The notes: generated by a model not told the origin, from the letters alone. DNA of 64,000 nucleotides from RPQJ01 sp963744735 (GCA_963744735.1 CAVUVH010000006.1:1-64000), one strand, 5' to 3'. Shown: positions 27,918 through 38,096, numbered from the stretch's first letter. Program-made: numbers and translations.

Positions 27918-27949
27918 GGCGGCAACGGTCCTATGGGATAATCGCGGCG

Positions 27950-28595
27950 ATGACCGCACGCCCCAGACTCCCTGTCGTACTGCTCGCCATTGTAGCGTTT
28001 GCCGTCGGGCTGTTCCTCGCCCGCAGCCTGCTCGTGCCGCGCGTCGTGCCCGTGCCGGCCACGGAGAACGCGACCATCCTGCCGCAGCCACGCGCGCTGC
28101 CGCCGCTGCCGCTGGTCGACCAGGACGCCGAGCCGCTGCCGGCCGGATACCTGCGTGACCGCTGGACGCTGGTGTTCTTCGGCTTCACGCAGTGTCCCGA
28201 CATCTGCCCCAACACGCTGACCGTGCTGGCGCAGATGCAGCAGGAGCTGGCCGACCTGCCGCAGGCGCAGCGACCGCGCGTGCTGCTGGTCAGCGTCGAT
28301 CCCGAGCGCGACACGCCCGCGATCCTGAAGGCCTACGTGCAGTTCTTCGATCCCGCGTTTGCTGCCGCCACCGGCACGGCGGAGGGCGTGGCCGCCGACC
28401 GCGGCGGCGTTCTCGGTGCCGTATGCCAAGGTGCCGCGGGCGGACGGCGGCTACACCATGGATCACGGCGCGGGCCTGTTCTTCGTCTCGCCGGCCGGGG
28501 CGCTGGCCGCCTACGCCTCGCCGCCGCTCGATCCGCGCGTACTGGCCCGCGATTTCCGCCAGCTCGTGCAGTACTACGAGGAGACGCATCGATGA
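27950..28595 (+). CDS. SCO1/SenC-family copper chaperone, thioredoxin fold
   Basis: SCO proteins deliver copper to, or keep reduced, the CuA centre of cytochrome c oxidase. An N-terminal membrane anchor (LPVVLLAIVAFAVGLFLARS) leads to the periplasmic domain with the copper site FFGFTQCPDICPNTL (CxxxC) and the distal His in GGYTMDHGAGLFFVSP. One extra base near 28395 shifts the frame: DRAAFSVPYAKVPRADGGY resumes correctly after it. About 215 residues. The stop overlaps the psd start (ATGA). It implies aerobic respiration with a heme-copper oxidase. Confidence 0.91.
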
Positions 28596-29474
28596 GCGCA
28601 GCAACGGAAACTTCCGGCGCCGACGCGCTGTTTGCGCGGCTGCAGCAGTCGCTGCCGCAGCACCTGCTGTCGCGCGGCATGCATGCGCTCGCGCGCAGCC
28701 GTCGTCCGGCGATCAGGAACCTGATCCTGAAGTCGGTCCTTGCGCGCGTATCCGCAGATCGACATGCGCGACGCGCTGCAGCCCGATCCCTACGCCTACG
28801 CCTCGTTCAACGCGTTCTTCACGCGCGAACTGCGCCCGGGCGCCCGGCCCGTGGTGGAGGCCGCGGCGGCGCTGGCGTCGCCGGTCGACGGCACGGTGAG
28901 TCAACTGGGCCGCACCGAGGCCGGCCAGCTGCTGCAGGCCAAGGGCATGCAGTACAGCTGCGAGGGGCTGCTGGCCGACGCCACGGCGCGCGAACGCTAC
29001 GGCAGCGGCAGCTTTGCCTGCCTGTACCTCGCGCCCTACAACTACCACCGCATCCACATGCCGTACGACGGCGTGCTGCGGGCCACGCGCTACGTGCCCG
29101 GGAAGCTGTTCAGCGTCAATGCGTCGACCGCGCGCGCGGTGCCCGAACTGTTTGCGCGCAATGAGCGCCTGGTCTGCGAATTCGACACCGCGCATGGCCC
29201 CCTCTGCCTGGTGCTGGTGGGCGCGCTGTTCGTCGGCAGCATCGAGACCGTGTATGCGGGCGAGGTCAACCCGCCGGCCATCCGCGGCGCCGGCGCTGTG
29301 CGCACGCTCGACGCCGGCGTCGGCCGCGCATTCCGGCGCGGCGAGGAACTTGGCCGCTTCAACATGGGCTCGACCGTGATCCTGCTGACGGGACGCGCCC
29401 TGCGCTTTGCGCCGCGCGTCGAACCGGCCGAGCCCGTGCGCATGGGCCAGTGCCTGGCGCTGTTCGACGCGTGA
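28592..29474 (+). CDS. psd: Phosphatidylserine decarboxylase Psd
   Basis: Psd makes phosphatidylethanolamine in the inner membrane and is a self-cleaving pyruvoyl enzyme. The cleavage motif is visible as FNMGSTVILLTGR (G-S-T). Upstream are ASFNAFFTRELRPGARPV, SPVDGTVSQLG and YNYHRIHMPYDGVL, all family marks. The frame breaks near 28740, where an extra T turns CTGCGC into CTTGCGC; corrected, the sequence reads KSVLRAYPQIDMRDALQP. About 294 residues. It lies directly before epmA with a GTGA overlap. Confidence 0.94.
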
Positions 29475-30467
29475 CCGAGGCGCGCGTGAGCACTGCACCC
29501 GACTGGCGACCGACCGCCGACCTGTCGCGCCTGCAACCTGCGCGCGGAACTGCTGGCGCGCGTGCGTGGTCACTTTGCGGCGACCGCGGCCCTGGAGGTC
29601 GAGACCCCGGCGCTGGTCCAGGCCGCGGTCACCGACGTGCACCTGGAATCGCTGCGGGTGACCGACGATGCCGCGGCCGGCCGCACGGTGGGCTACCTGC
29701 AGACCTCGCCCGAGTACGCGATGAAGCGGCTGCTCTGCAGCGGCGCGCCGGACATCTTCCAGGTCTGCAAGGTGTTTCGCGCCGGCGAGCGCGGCACGCG
29801 CCACAACCCCGAGTTCACCATGGTCGAGTGGTACCGTCGCGGCATCGATCACCAGGCGCTGATGCTGGACGTCGAGACGCTGATCCGGCGCGCGCTGGCC
29901 GGTCTGCAGCCGCTGGCGACGAGTGAGTACGTGAGCTACAGCGATGCCTTCGGGCGCAGGCTCGGTGTCGACCCGCTGCGCGATCCGGTGCCGCGCATCG
30001 TCGCTGCGCTGGCCGGGGCCGGCCTGTCGCTGCCCGAGTCGATGCGCGCGGCGCCGGCCCGGGACGATGTCCTCGACCTGGCGATGGGCACGGTCGTCGC
30101 CGACTCGTTCGCGCGCGACCGGCTGACGTTCCTGTTCGATTTCCCCGCGAGCCAGGCGGCGCTTGCGCGTGTGCGCGGACCGGTCGCCTCGCGTTTCGAG
30201 ACGTTCCATGGCCCGCTCGAACTCGCCAATGGCTTCCACGAACTCGGCTCCTCGGCCGAGCAGCGCGCGCGCTTCGAGGCCGACATGGCCGTGCGCCGGC
30301 GGCAGGGTCAGCCGGTCCGTCCGGCCGATGAACGGTTCCTCGCGGCGCTGGCCGCAGGGCTGCCGGACTGCGCCGGCGTGGCGCTGGGTTTCGACCGCCT
30401 GGCCATGGTCGCCGCGGGCACGCGCAACATCGACGACGTCATCGCCTTCCCGTTCGAGCGCGCCTGA
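29471..30467 (+). CDS. epmA: EF-P lysine ligase EpmA (GenX/PoxA)
   Basis: EpmA is a lysyl-tRNA-synthetase paralogue that attaches beta-lysine to EF-P. It keeps the class II core (YLQTSPEYAMKRLLCSGAPD, VCKVFRAGERGTRHNPEFTM, and the late GVALGFDRLAMVAAG) but lacks an anticodon-binding domain. At about 332 residues it matches EpmA. The start is GTG at 29471 overlapping the psd stop, with a second GTG at 29486 possible. One extra base near 29545 (CTGCA-A-CCTGCGC) breaks the frame before LRAELLARVRGHFAATAALE. Its substrate EF-P and the mutase EpmB lie within the next 2.3 kb. Confidence 0.94.
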
Positions 30468-30489
30468 GCCCCGCCCGGAGACCCGACCC

Positions 30490-30976
30490 ATGCACGCACT
30501 GAATGACCTGGAATCGCTCGACAAGCCCGCGCTCTACGCCGAACTCGAGGCCAACCTGCGCGCGTTGCTCGAGGGCGAACCCAACCTGGTCGCATGTGCC
30601 GCCAACATGTCGTCGTTGCTGTACTGGAGCCTGCCGGACCTGAACTGGGTGGGCTTCTACCTGCTCGACGCCGCCTCCGGCGACCTGCTGGTCGGGCCCT
30701 TCCAGGGCAAGCCCGCGTGCGTGCGCATTCCGCTCGACAAGGGTGTGTGCGGGGCCGCTGCGTCGCGACGCACGACCATCGTCGTGCCGGACGTGCATGC
30801 CTTTCCCGGTCACATCGCGTGTGACTCGGCCTCGAACTCGGAGGTGGTGGTGCCGGTACTGGTCGACGGTGCCCTGCTCGGCGTGCTGGACCTCGACAGC
30901 CCCACGCGCAACCGCTTCGACGATGAAGACGCGCGCGGCCTGGAGCGGCTGGTGGAGGTGTTCGTGCAGGGAATAG
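30490..30976 (+). CDS. msrC: Free methionine-(R)-sulfoxide reductase (GAF domain)
   Basis: This GAF-fold enzyme (fRMsr, E. coli MsrC) repairs free methionine-(R)-sulfoxide. The three conserved cysteines lie in GKPACVRIP, DKGVCGAAA and GHIACDSASNSEVVVPV, in the family spacing. The ATG at 30490 follows GGAGA. In the frame as written the gene runs on antisense through efp to 31353. One G too many near 30968 (CAGGGAATAG) would explain that, because removing it gives a TAG at 30974 and a 162-residue protein, the normal length. I take 30976 as the true end. Confidence 0.88.
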
Positions 30977-30980
30977 CAGG

Positions 30981-30997
30981 CGCTAGCGGGCTAGCCC
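30981..30997. terminator. Overlapping CTAG palindromes between convergent msrC and efp
   Basis: CGCTAGCG (30981-30988) and GGGCTAGCCC (30988-30997) are perfect overlapping palindromes in the 31-base gap between the msrC and efp stops. They could act as a weak two-way terminator. No T-run follows. Confidence 0.35.
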
Positions 30998-31007
30998 GGC
31001 TAGGCAA

Positions 31008-31577
31008 TCAGCCCTTCGCGCGGCTGAGGTACTCGGAGGTCCGCGTGTCGACGCGGATCACTTCGCCTTCGTTCAGGAACAGCGGCACGCGCACCACGGC
31101 GCCGGTCTCGAGCTTGGCCGGCTTCTGGCCGCCGGTTGCGGTGTCGCCGCGCACGCCCGGGTCGGTCTCGACGATCTTGAGCTCGACGTGGGCCGGCGGG
31201 TTGACCGACAGCGGCACGCCGTTCCACAGCATCACCGTGCACATCGTGCCGTCCTTGAGCCACATCGCGGAGTCGCCCATCGCTTCCTTGCCGGCGGTGT
31301 GCTGCTCGAAGTTCTCCGGCACCATGAAGTGCCAGAAATCCCCGTCGCTGTAGAGATACTGCATCTCCGATTCCTGGATGTCCGCGCCTTCGACGGTGTC
31401 GCCGGACTTCATGTTGCGCTCGAGCGTGCGCCCCGACTTCAGGTTGCGGATGCGCACGCGGTTGAAAGCCTGGCCCTTGCCGGGCTTCACGAACTCGTTC
31501 TCGACGATCACGTACGGATCGCCGTCGAGCATGATCTTGAGGCCGGACTTGAATTCGTTCGTGCTGTAGGTGGACAT
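31008..31577 (-). CDS. efp: Translation elongation factor P
   Basis: EF-P relieves ribosome stalling at polyproline stretches. The protein has 189 residues with the usual three beta-barrel domains: STYSTNEFKSGLKIMLDGDP at the start, the modification loop VKPGKGQAFNRVRIRN, and the C-terminal VDTRTSEYLSRAKG. The lysine in PGKGQ corresponds to the residue modified by EpmA and EpmB, so this is the beta-lysylated type, not the rhamnosylated Arg type. ATG at 31577; the frame upstream is open but not conserved. It is divergent from epmB, and the 80-base gap must hold both promoters. Confidence 0.97.
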   Translation of the reverse strand: MSTYSTNEFKSGLKIMLDGDPYVIVENEFVKPGKGQAFNRVRIRNLKSGRTLERNMKSGDTVEGADIQESEMQYLYSDGDFWHFMVPENFEQHTAGKEAMGDSAMWLKDGTMCTVMLWNGVPLSVNPPAHVELKIVETDPGVRGDTATGGQKPAKLETGAVVRVPLFLNEGEVIRVDTRTSEYLSRAKG

Positions 31578-31657
31578 GACTGCTGCGCCTGGAATCTGCG
31601 GTTGAACCGGTGGCGGCAAGCCCGGACAATGGCGGGCTACCCGATAGTTAGCCGCGC

Positions 31658-32694
31658 ATGATACCCGCAACCCCCCTGCCCCGTCACCTGAGCCCGCCAT
31701 CCTGGCAAAAGGCGCTGCAGGCCTGCGTCAGCGATCCGCAGGCGCTCGCGGCGGCGCTGGGGCTGGACGATGCCTGGCTCGCGGACGGCGCGGCGCGCGG
31801 CGGCGCGCTTTCCGCTGCGCGTGCCGCAGGGCTACCTGGCACGGATCCGCCGTGGCGACCCGGACGACCCGCTGCTGCGCCAGGTGCTGCCGCTCGGCGC
31901 GGAACTCGTCGAAACGCCCGGCTACGTCAGCGACCCGGTCGGGGACCTGCAGTCCGTGGCCGGAACGGGCGTGCTGCACAAGTACCACGGCCGCGCCCTG
32001 CTGGTGACGACCGGCGCCTGCGCCATCCACTGTCGCTACTGCTTCCGCCGCGAGTTCCCCTACGCCGAGCAGCACGCGGGCGCGCGGCGAGTTCGCCGGC
32101 GCGCTGGCGCTGATCCGCGAGGACTCGAGCATCACCGAGGTGCTGCTGAGCGGCGGCGATCCGCTGACGCTCGGCGACCGGCGCCTCGGCCAGCTGCTCG
32201 GCGAACTGGAACGGATCCCGCACCTGCAGCGCGTGCGCGTGCACACACGCCTGCCGGTCGTGCTGCCGGAGCGGATCGACGCGGGCTTCATCGCCATGTG
32301 GGGTGCCGTGCGGCGCCTGCAGCGCATCGTCGTGATTCACGCCAACCATGCACAGGAACTCGCCGGCGCGGCCGACGTGCACGCGGCGCTCGCGGCGTTG
32401 CGCGACTGCGGCACCACGCTGCTGAACCAGTCCGTGCTGCTGCGCGGCGTCAACGACTCCACCGCCGCACTCGAAGCACTGAGCCTGGCGCTGTTCGAGG
32501 CCGGCGTGCTGCCGTACTACCTGCACCTGCTGGACCCGGTGCGAGGCGCCGCGCATTTCGACGTGCCGGCCGCCGAGGCGCAGGCGCTGCATGCGGGCCT
32601 GACCGCGCGACTGCCCGGCTATCTCGTGCCCCGGCTGGTGCGGGAAGTCGCTGGCGCGCCCGCCAAGACAATGCTGCCACCTGCGTCACGCTAG
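31658..32694 (+). CDS. epmB: EF-P beta-lysylation protein EpmB (lysine 2,3-aminomutase type)
   Basis: EpmB is a radical-SAM, PLP-dependent mutase that makes the beta-lysine used by EpmA. The iron-sulphur motif CxxxCxxC is visible as GACAIHCRYCFRREFPYAEQ, followed by EVLLSGGDPLTLGDRRLGQL and VVIHANHAQEL, and the PLP lysine should lie in the C-terminal part. Two single-base gains split the gene, near 31802 (GCGCGC-G-GCGGCG) and near 32085 (GCGCG-C-GGCGAG). Joined, they give about 345 residues, as in E. coli. It faces efp back to back. Confidence 0.93.
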
Positions 32695-32770
32695 CGCGCC
32701 GGACCCCGGTGCTATCATCACGCCGGATTTGACATTAACCGCGCCCACCCGCGCGGGCCGGGGTACGATT

Positions 32771-34820
32771 TTGGGCGAAAACAGCGCCATTCCAGTGGTG
32801 GTCCTGTCGCGGCAGCAGGACCCCGTCGAGATCATCAACAGCACGCTGCGCAACGCCGGCCACGTGGTGCATTGCACCTGGGTGCGCGAGGTGGCGGACC
32901 TGGCCGATGCGCTGGCGCCCCCCAGCGCGCCACAGCTGCTCTTTTTCTGTGTCGGCGACGCCGGCGAACTCGAGAGCGCGATGCAGCAGCGGCAGCGGCT
33001 CGCCGCGCGCGTGCCGGCGCTGGTCGTGCGCGAGGCGCTCACCGAGGACGACCTGCTGCGCGGCCTCGAACTCGGCGCGGCGGACGTGGTGACGCTGAAC
33101 GCCCGCGGCCGCCTGCAGTCGGTTGCGGCACGCGAACTCGCGGCCGCGCGGCTCGATCACGCGCTGAACGGCACGCTTGCCTCCGCGCGCCAGTACCGCG
33201 ACCAGATGCGCGCGTTCATGACCGGCTCGACCGACGCGATCGCGCACGTCCAGGAAGGGATCGTCGTCGACGTCAATCCGGCCTGGAGCGAGCTCTTTGG
33301 CCATGCGCAGGCGGGCGACCTGCTGGGCCAGCCGCTGATGGACCTGTTCGACGGCCGCAGCCACGCCGCGCTCAAGGGCGCGCTGGTCGCGGCGGCACAG
33401 GGCCGCTGGGCCGGGCACGCGCTCAGCACGCTCGCGGCCCTGCCCGACGGCGCCACACTGGCGCTGGAACTCACCTTCGAGCGCTTCGAGTTCGAGGGCG
33501 AGCCCGCGGTGCGGCTGCGCGTGGCCACGCAGAACCGCGACAACGTTTCGCTGGCGCAGCAGCTCGAGGAGGCAATGCGCCTGGATTCGCGCACCGGCCT
33601 GTTGCGCCGCGCCGCGTTCATCGAATCCGCCAAGGCCCGGGCCGCACAGCCGCTCAAGGGCGGCCTGCGCGCCATCGCCTACCTGGCGCCGGATTCCTTC
33701 GGCGACGTCGAGCGCGACTTCGGCCCGATCCTGGCCGAGGAAGCCCTCGACGTGCTGGCGCGGCGCCTGCACGAGCAGCTGCAGCCCGGCGACCTGGCGA
33801 GCCGCGTGGCGCCCACGGGCTTCGCGCTGCTGATCGAGCGCGGCAACGCCCGCGACCAGGAAGCCTGGTTCGCCCGCCTGCGCGAACGCATCGAGTCCGA
33901 ACCGTTCCTGACCGACGATGCCGCGGTCAAGCTGACCTGCAGCATCGGCTCGAGCCCCCTGCCGGCGCAGGGCGGCCCGCTGCAGAAGGCGCTGGAGACC
34001 GCGATCGCGGCGCAGCGCTCGCGGCGCGGCCGGCGGCGGCAACCGCTGCGTGCATCGCGATCCGTCGGGACCGAAAGCGGAGATCGACGATGCCGACCGC
34101 ACCTGGGCCGGCCAGATCAAGTCGGCGCTGATGGCAAACCGCTTCCGCCTGGTGCAGCAGCCGATCGCGAACCTGGTCGGCGAGGACCGGCCGATGTTCG
34201 ACCTGCTGGTGCGCATGGTCGACGACGGCGGCCAGGAAGTGCTGCCGACCGAGTTCCTCGCGGCGGCCGAGCGCACCGACCTGATGAAGAACATCGACCG
34301 CTGGATCGTCGGCGCCGCGATGTCGTTCTGCGCGACGCGCAAGCCGCACAAGGTGTTCGTGCGACTGTCGAAGGACTCGATGCAGGACCAGACGCTCGGC
34401 ACCTGGCTGCAGCAGCAGTTGAAGGCCTCGCACGTCGAACCCGGCAACATCGTGTTCGAGATCACCGAGGAGATGGCGCAGGAACACCCGCGCGAGGCAC
34501 GCTCGCTGCAGGGCCTGCTGTCGGCGCTCGGCATCGAGTTCGCGCTCGAGCATTTCGGCGCCTCCGGCGACGCGGCCGCGCTGCTGCACCGGCTGCCGGT
34601 CAACTACGTCAAGATCGACGGTGCGCTGATGCAGGGCCTGGCCAACGACCGGCCGCTGCAGGAGCGGGTGAAGGCGCTGGTGGACGTGGCGCGCGAACAC
34701 GGCGTGACCACGATCGCCGAGCGGGTCGAGGACGCCAACACCATGGCCGTGCTGTGGCAGCTCGGCATCGAGTTCATCCAGGGCTATTTCGTCAACAGCC
34801 CGGAACAGGTCGTCATGTAG
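32771..34820 (+). CDS. fimX: FimX-like REC-PAS-GGDEF-EAL protein, both catalytic motifs degenerate
   Basis: The order is a receiver-like domain (IPVVVLSRQQDPVEIINSTL), a PAS domain (TDAIAHVQEGIVVDVNPAWS), a GGDEF-type domain and an EAL-type domain, as in FimX. The GGDEF signature is replaced by APTGF in SRVAPTGFALLIE, and the EAL glutamate is missing (FDLLVRM). It should therefore bind rather than make or break cyclic di-GMP, as known for FimX, which drives type IV pilus assembly. The end IEFIQGYFVNSPEQVVM is very FimX-like. One extra base near 34032 breaks the frame. The start is probably TTG at 32771 (about 683 residues), with TTG at 32729 possible. Confidence 0.88.
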
Positions 34821-35543
34821 GGTTGAGGGGTCGGCGTGCTGGGACAGCAGCCGCAGCAGTTCCTGCTTGACCACCGCGTAGCATTCGCACGCACGGGCCT
34901 CCAGTCCCGCGCGCTCGAGCACCTCGATGTGGCCGCGGCGGTAACGGATGACGCCGGCACGCTGCAGGTTTCCGGCAGCCTCGGTAATCCCTTCCCGCCG
35001 CACGCCGAGCATGCTCGCGACCAGTTCCTGCGTCATCACCAGCTCGCGCGACGGGACCCGGTCGAGAGTGAGCAACAGCCAGCGGCACAGTTGCTGCTCC
35101 ACCGCATGGTGCCGGTTGCAGACCGCCGTCTGGGACATCTGCGTCATCAGCGCCTGCGTGTAGCGCAACAGCAGCTGCTGCAGCAGGCCGGCGCGATCGA
35201 ACTGTTGCCTGAGCACGCGGGCCGGCAGCCGATAGGCATGTCCGGCCGTCTGCACCACGGCCGAACTCGGGGTGGTGCCGCCACCCATGAACAGCGCGAT
35301 GCCGATCATGCCTTCGTTGCCGACCCCGGCGGACTCCGCCATCGCGCCTGACTCGAGCACGTAGTGCAGCGAGACGATGGCAGTGGTCGGGAAGTACGCG
35401 AGCTGCAGCTGCACACCCGGCTCGTACAGCATGTCGCCGAGTTGCAGCCGGACCGGCTCGAGGTGCGCCACCAACGGCTCGAGATCGGCCGCGGGCAGGA
35501 GCGCGAGCAGGTGGTTCTGCAGCGGGCTGTGGAGTGTCGGCAT
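34813..35543 (-). CDS. Crp/Fnr-family transcription regulator
   Basis: An N-terminal cyclic-nucleotide-binding-like barrel (QLGDMLYEPGVQLQLAYFPT, AGVGNEGMIGIALFMGG) is joined by a dimer helix to a winged helix-turn-helix (MTQELVASMLGVRREGITEA). No Fnr-type cysteine cluster is visible at the N-terminus, so it is not an obvious oxygen sensor; the ligand is unknown. The ATG at 35543 gives the usual start. The C-terminus is uncertain: the frame runs on antisense to fimX as far as 33927, whereas the family normally ends after about 240 residues. A TGA at 34813 one frame over would fit after a single lost base. Confidence 0.8.
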
Positions 35544-35568
35544 CGGAGGGCGTCGGGTGTCGCTGCAG

Positions 35569-36390
35569 CTACCTGGGGGTCGTTTCCACGCCGATGCCGC
35601 GGTAGCCGATGAAGCGGCAGGCGCGGTTGAACATCGGCTCCCCGCTCACCCGGAACTGCTGGCGTGAGCCGTCGGCATTGACGCGGCTGAATGCGAAATC
35701 GATGAAAGGCTGGCGCTCGGCAATCCTTGCCTGCAGCTCCGCCCGCTCGGCCTCGTTCCATCCAGTCGGCACGCCATCGTCCTTGGCGCCGGCCAGCGAC
35801 TCCACCCGGATGCCGAGCATTTCCAGGACAGGGCCGGAGACCTTGGTGAAATTCCCCGTCTCGTCCTGTTCCCAGTACCAGTCGGAGGCCAGTTCGGTGA
35901 GGCTGCGATAGCGCGCTTCGCTCTCGCGCAGCTCGGCGGTGCGTTCCTGCACGGCCTGTTCCAGCGCCCTGGCGTGCCCCTCGAGCTTCCGGTACAGCAG
36001 CCGGACCTCGAGCATGTTGTGTATGCGGGTCTTCGCCTCGACCAGGTCGAAGGGCTTGCTGATGAAGTCCTTGGCGCCGGCCTGCAGCGCACGCAGCTTG
36101 TGGCCGGGCTGGGCCGTGAGCACGATCACCGGCAGGTAGCTTTCGGTAACGCTCGACTTGAGGCCCGCCATCACGGCGAAGCCGTCCATGCCGGGCATCT
36201 GCAGGTCGAGCAGGATCAGGTCGTACCTGTTGCTGCGATGGAGACCGCAGACCTCGGCCGGGTTCATCGTCGAGGCAATGCAGGTGTAGCCCGCCTCGCC
36301 CAGCAGCTGCTCGAGCAGCTGCACGTTGGCCTCCTGGTCGTCGACGATGAGGATGCGGGCGCCGAGAATGTCGAGAGTGTCGTCGGTCAT
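35569..36390 (-). CDS. Response regulator with receiver and PAS domains, no DNA-binding output
   Basis: The protein has 274 residues. Residues about 10-130 are a receiver with DD in ILIVDDQEANVQLLEQLLGE, the phospho-acceptor Asp in LILLDLQMPGMDGFAVMAG and the Lys in DFISKPFDLVEAK. A helical linker (KLEGHARALEQAVQERTAEL) leads to a PAS domain (about 160-270). There is no helix-turn-helix, GGDEF or kinase part. The ATG at 36390 overlaps the stop of the hybrid kinase (ATGA), so the two are probably translated together and the kinase is a likely phospho-donor. It may be a sensing adaptor; function unproven. Confidence 0.9.
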   Translation of the reverse strand: MTDDTLDILGARILIVDDQEANVQLLEQLLGEAGYTCIASTMNPAEVCGLHRSNRYDLILLDLQMPGMDGFAVMAGLKSSVTESYLPVIVLTAQPGHKLRALQAGAKDFISKPFDLVEAKTRIHNMLEVRLLYRKLEGHARALEQAVQERTAELRESEARYRSLTELASDWYWEQDETGNFTKVSGPVLEMLGIRVESLAGAKDDGVPTGWNEAERAELQARIAERQPFIDFAFSRVNADGSRQQFRVSGEPMFNRACRFIGYRGIGVETTPR

Positions 36391-38096
36391 GTCTTGCTCT
36401 GTTCCCCCGGGAAAGCCAGCCGCGCCTCGGCAAATTTCAGCGCGACATCCAGCGTCGCCATGAACTCGTTGACCTTGATCGGCTTGGTGAGATAGCGGAA
36501 GAAGCCCGCCTCCATGCCGCGCGCGATGTCGCGAGGCATGGCGTTGGCACTGAGCGCGACCACCGGGATGCGGGCCGTGGCGGCATCCTGTGCCAGCACT
36601 TTCAGCGCCTGGATACCGCTGATGCCCGGCAGGTTGATGTCCATGAGTATCACGTCCGGCAGCGCAGTGCGGGCAATCTCGATGCCGCGGTTGCCGTCCC
36701 GCGCGGTCAACAGGCGGACGTCGGGGCGGCGCGTCATGAGGTCCTCGACCAGCATCAGGTTGGCCGGGTTGTCCTCGACGTAGAGCAGGGTGCGCAGGCT
36801 CGACGGCGCCGGCTGCAGGTCGCTGGTGGCCACCGCGGCAACGGCGCCGCGCTCGGCGTGATGCGCGCCACTCGCCAGGTTCAGCTCGATCCAGAACACA
36901 CTGCCCTTGCCGACCGTGCTTTCCACCCCGATGACGCCGCCCATCAGTTCGACCAGCCGCTTGCTGACCACCAGGCCGATGCCCGTGCCCTCCTCGGCGC
37001 CTGCCGCCCGACCGAGGCGATTGAACGACTGGAACAGCTGCGCGATGTCCGCGGGGGACAGGCCCTCGCCGGTGTCCTCGACGCAGATGCGCACGCGTCC
37101 GGGCGTGCTGACGGAACATTCCACCACGACCGAGCCGTCCGCCCGGTTGTACTTGATCGCGTTGGAAAGCAGGTTGATCAGTACCTGCTTGATTCGTGTC
37201 CGGTCACCTTCGACGAAGAGCGGGATCTCGAGCCGGGGAAAGCTCACGCGGATGCCGCGTTGCCGCGCCTGCGACTCGACCATCGCCTGGCATTCCAGCA
37301 TGACGTCGGCCAGCGACACGGGCTCCGGCGACAGCGACATCTTTCCGGACTCGATCAACGCCAGATCGAGGACCTCGTTGATCAGCTCCAGCAGGTACCA
37401 CCCGGCCTTCAGTATCTGGTCGATGCTGCGCTTCTGCGACGGCGTCGGCTTCGGGGTGCCGGATTCCATGAGTTGCGCAAAGCCGAGGATCGCGCCAAGC
37501 GGCGTGCGCAGCTCGTGGCTCATGCTGGAGAGGAAGTCCGACTTGGCCAGGTTGGCCTTTTCCGCGATGGACATCGCCTTGTGCAGTTCCAGCTCGACCC
37601 GCTTGCGCACCGAGTTGTCGGTGCCGATCAGCAGGTAGCCGATGATGCCGTCGTAGTCATCGCGCAGCGCCGTGATCGACACGATGGCCGGAAAGCGGCT
37701 GCCGTCCTTGCAGATGTAGGTCAGCTCGTAGTTGTCCTCGATCCCGCGCGAGGCCTTGAATGCCAGCGCCTCGAAGCCGGGGGTAATGCTGGTCCCGAGT
37801 TCGATGCTCAGTGCCTGCGCACGCGCGACCACTTCCTCGGGATCGTGGATGTCGCTGGGCCGGATGCGGTTGACGACCTCGGCGGCCTGGTAGCCGAGCA
37901 TCCGCTCGGCGCCGACGTTGAACAGCTGGATGATGCCCTTCTCGTCGGTGGCGATGATCGAGAAATTGGCGCTGGTCAGGATCGCGTTCTGCAATGCGCC
38001 GGTCTTGAGCATTGCAGCCTGGCGGCGCAACTCGGTGACGCCGGCCGCACTGGCGCCTGCGTCGACGGCGGCGGGATCCTTTCCCTGCTCGGACAC
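36387..38096 (-). CDS. Hybrid sensor histidine kinase (PAS-HisKA-HATPase-REC)
   Basis: The protein has 569 residues and no clear membrane span, so it is probably a cytoplasmic sensor. A PAS domain (ANFSIIATDEKGIIQLFNVG) and PAC-type sequence come first. HisKA has the phospho-His in SSMSHELRTPLGAILGFAQL. The ATPase has the N box LINLLSNAIKYN, then CVEDTGEGLSPADIAQLF and GTGIGLVVSKRLVELMGG. A C-terminal receiver has LPDVILMDINLPGISG. The start is GTG at 38096, because GGAGG sits six bases upstream; an adjacent GTG at 38102 is too close. No Hpt domain is present in it or its neighbours. Confidence 0.93.
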   Translation of the reverse strand: MSEQGKDPAAVDAGASAAGVTELRRQAAMLKTGALQNAILTSANFSIIATDEKGIIQLFNVGAERMLGYQAAEVVNRIRPSDIHDPEEVVARAQALSIELGTSITPGFEALAFKASRGIEDNYELTYICKDGSRFPAIVSITALRDDYDGIIGYLLIGTDNSVRKRVELELHKAMSIAEKANLAKSDFLSSMSHELRTPLGAILGFAQLMESGTPKPTPSQKRSIDQILKAGWYLLELINEVLDLALIESGKMSLSPEPVSLADVMLECQAMVESQARQRGIRVSFPRLEIPLFVEGDRTRIKQVLINLLSNAIKYNRADGSVVVECSVSTPGRVRICVEDTGEGLSPADIAQLFQSFNRLGRAAGAEEGTGIGLVVSKRLVELMGGVIGVESTVGKGSVFWIELNLASGAHHAERGAVAAVATSDLQPAPSSLRTLLYVEDNPANLMLVEDLMTRRPDVRLLTARDGNRGIEIARTALPDVILMDINLPGISGIQALKVLAQDAATARIPVVALSANAMPRDIARGMEAGFFRYLTKPIKVNEFMATLDVALKFAEARLAFPGEQSKT

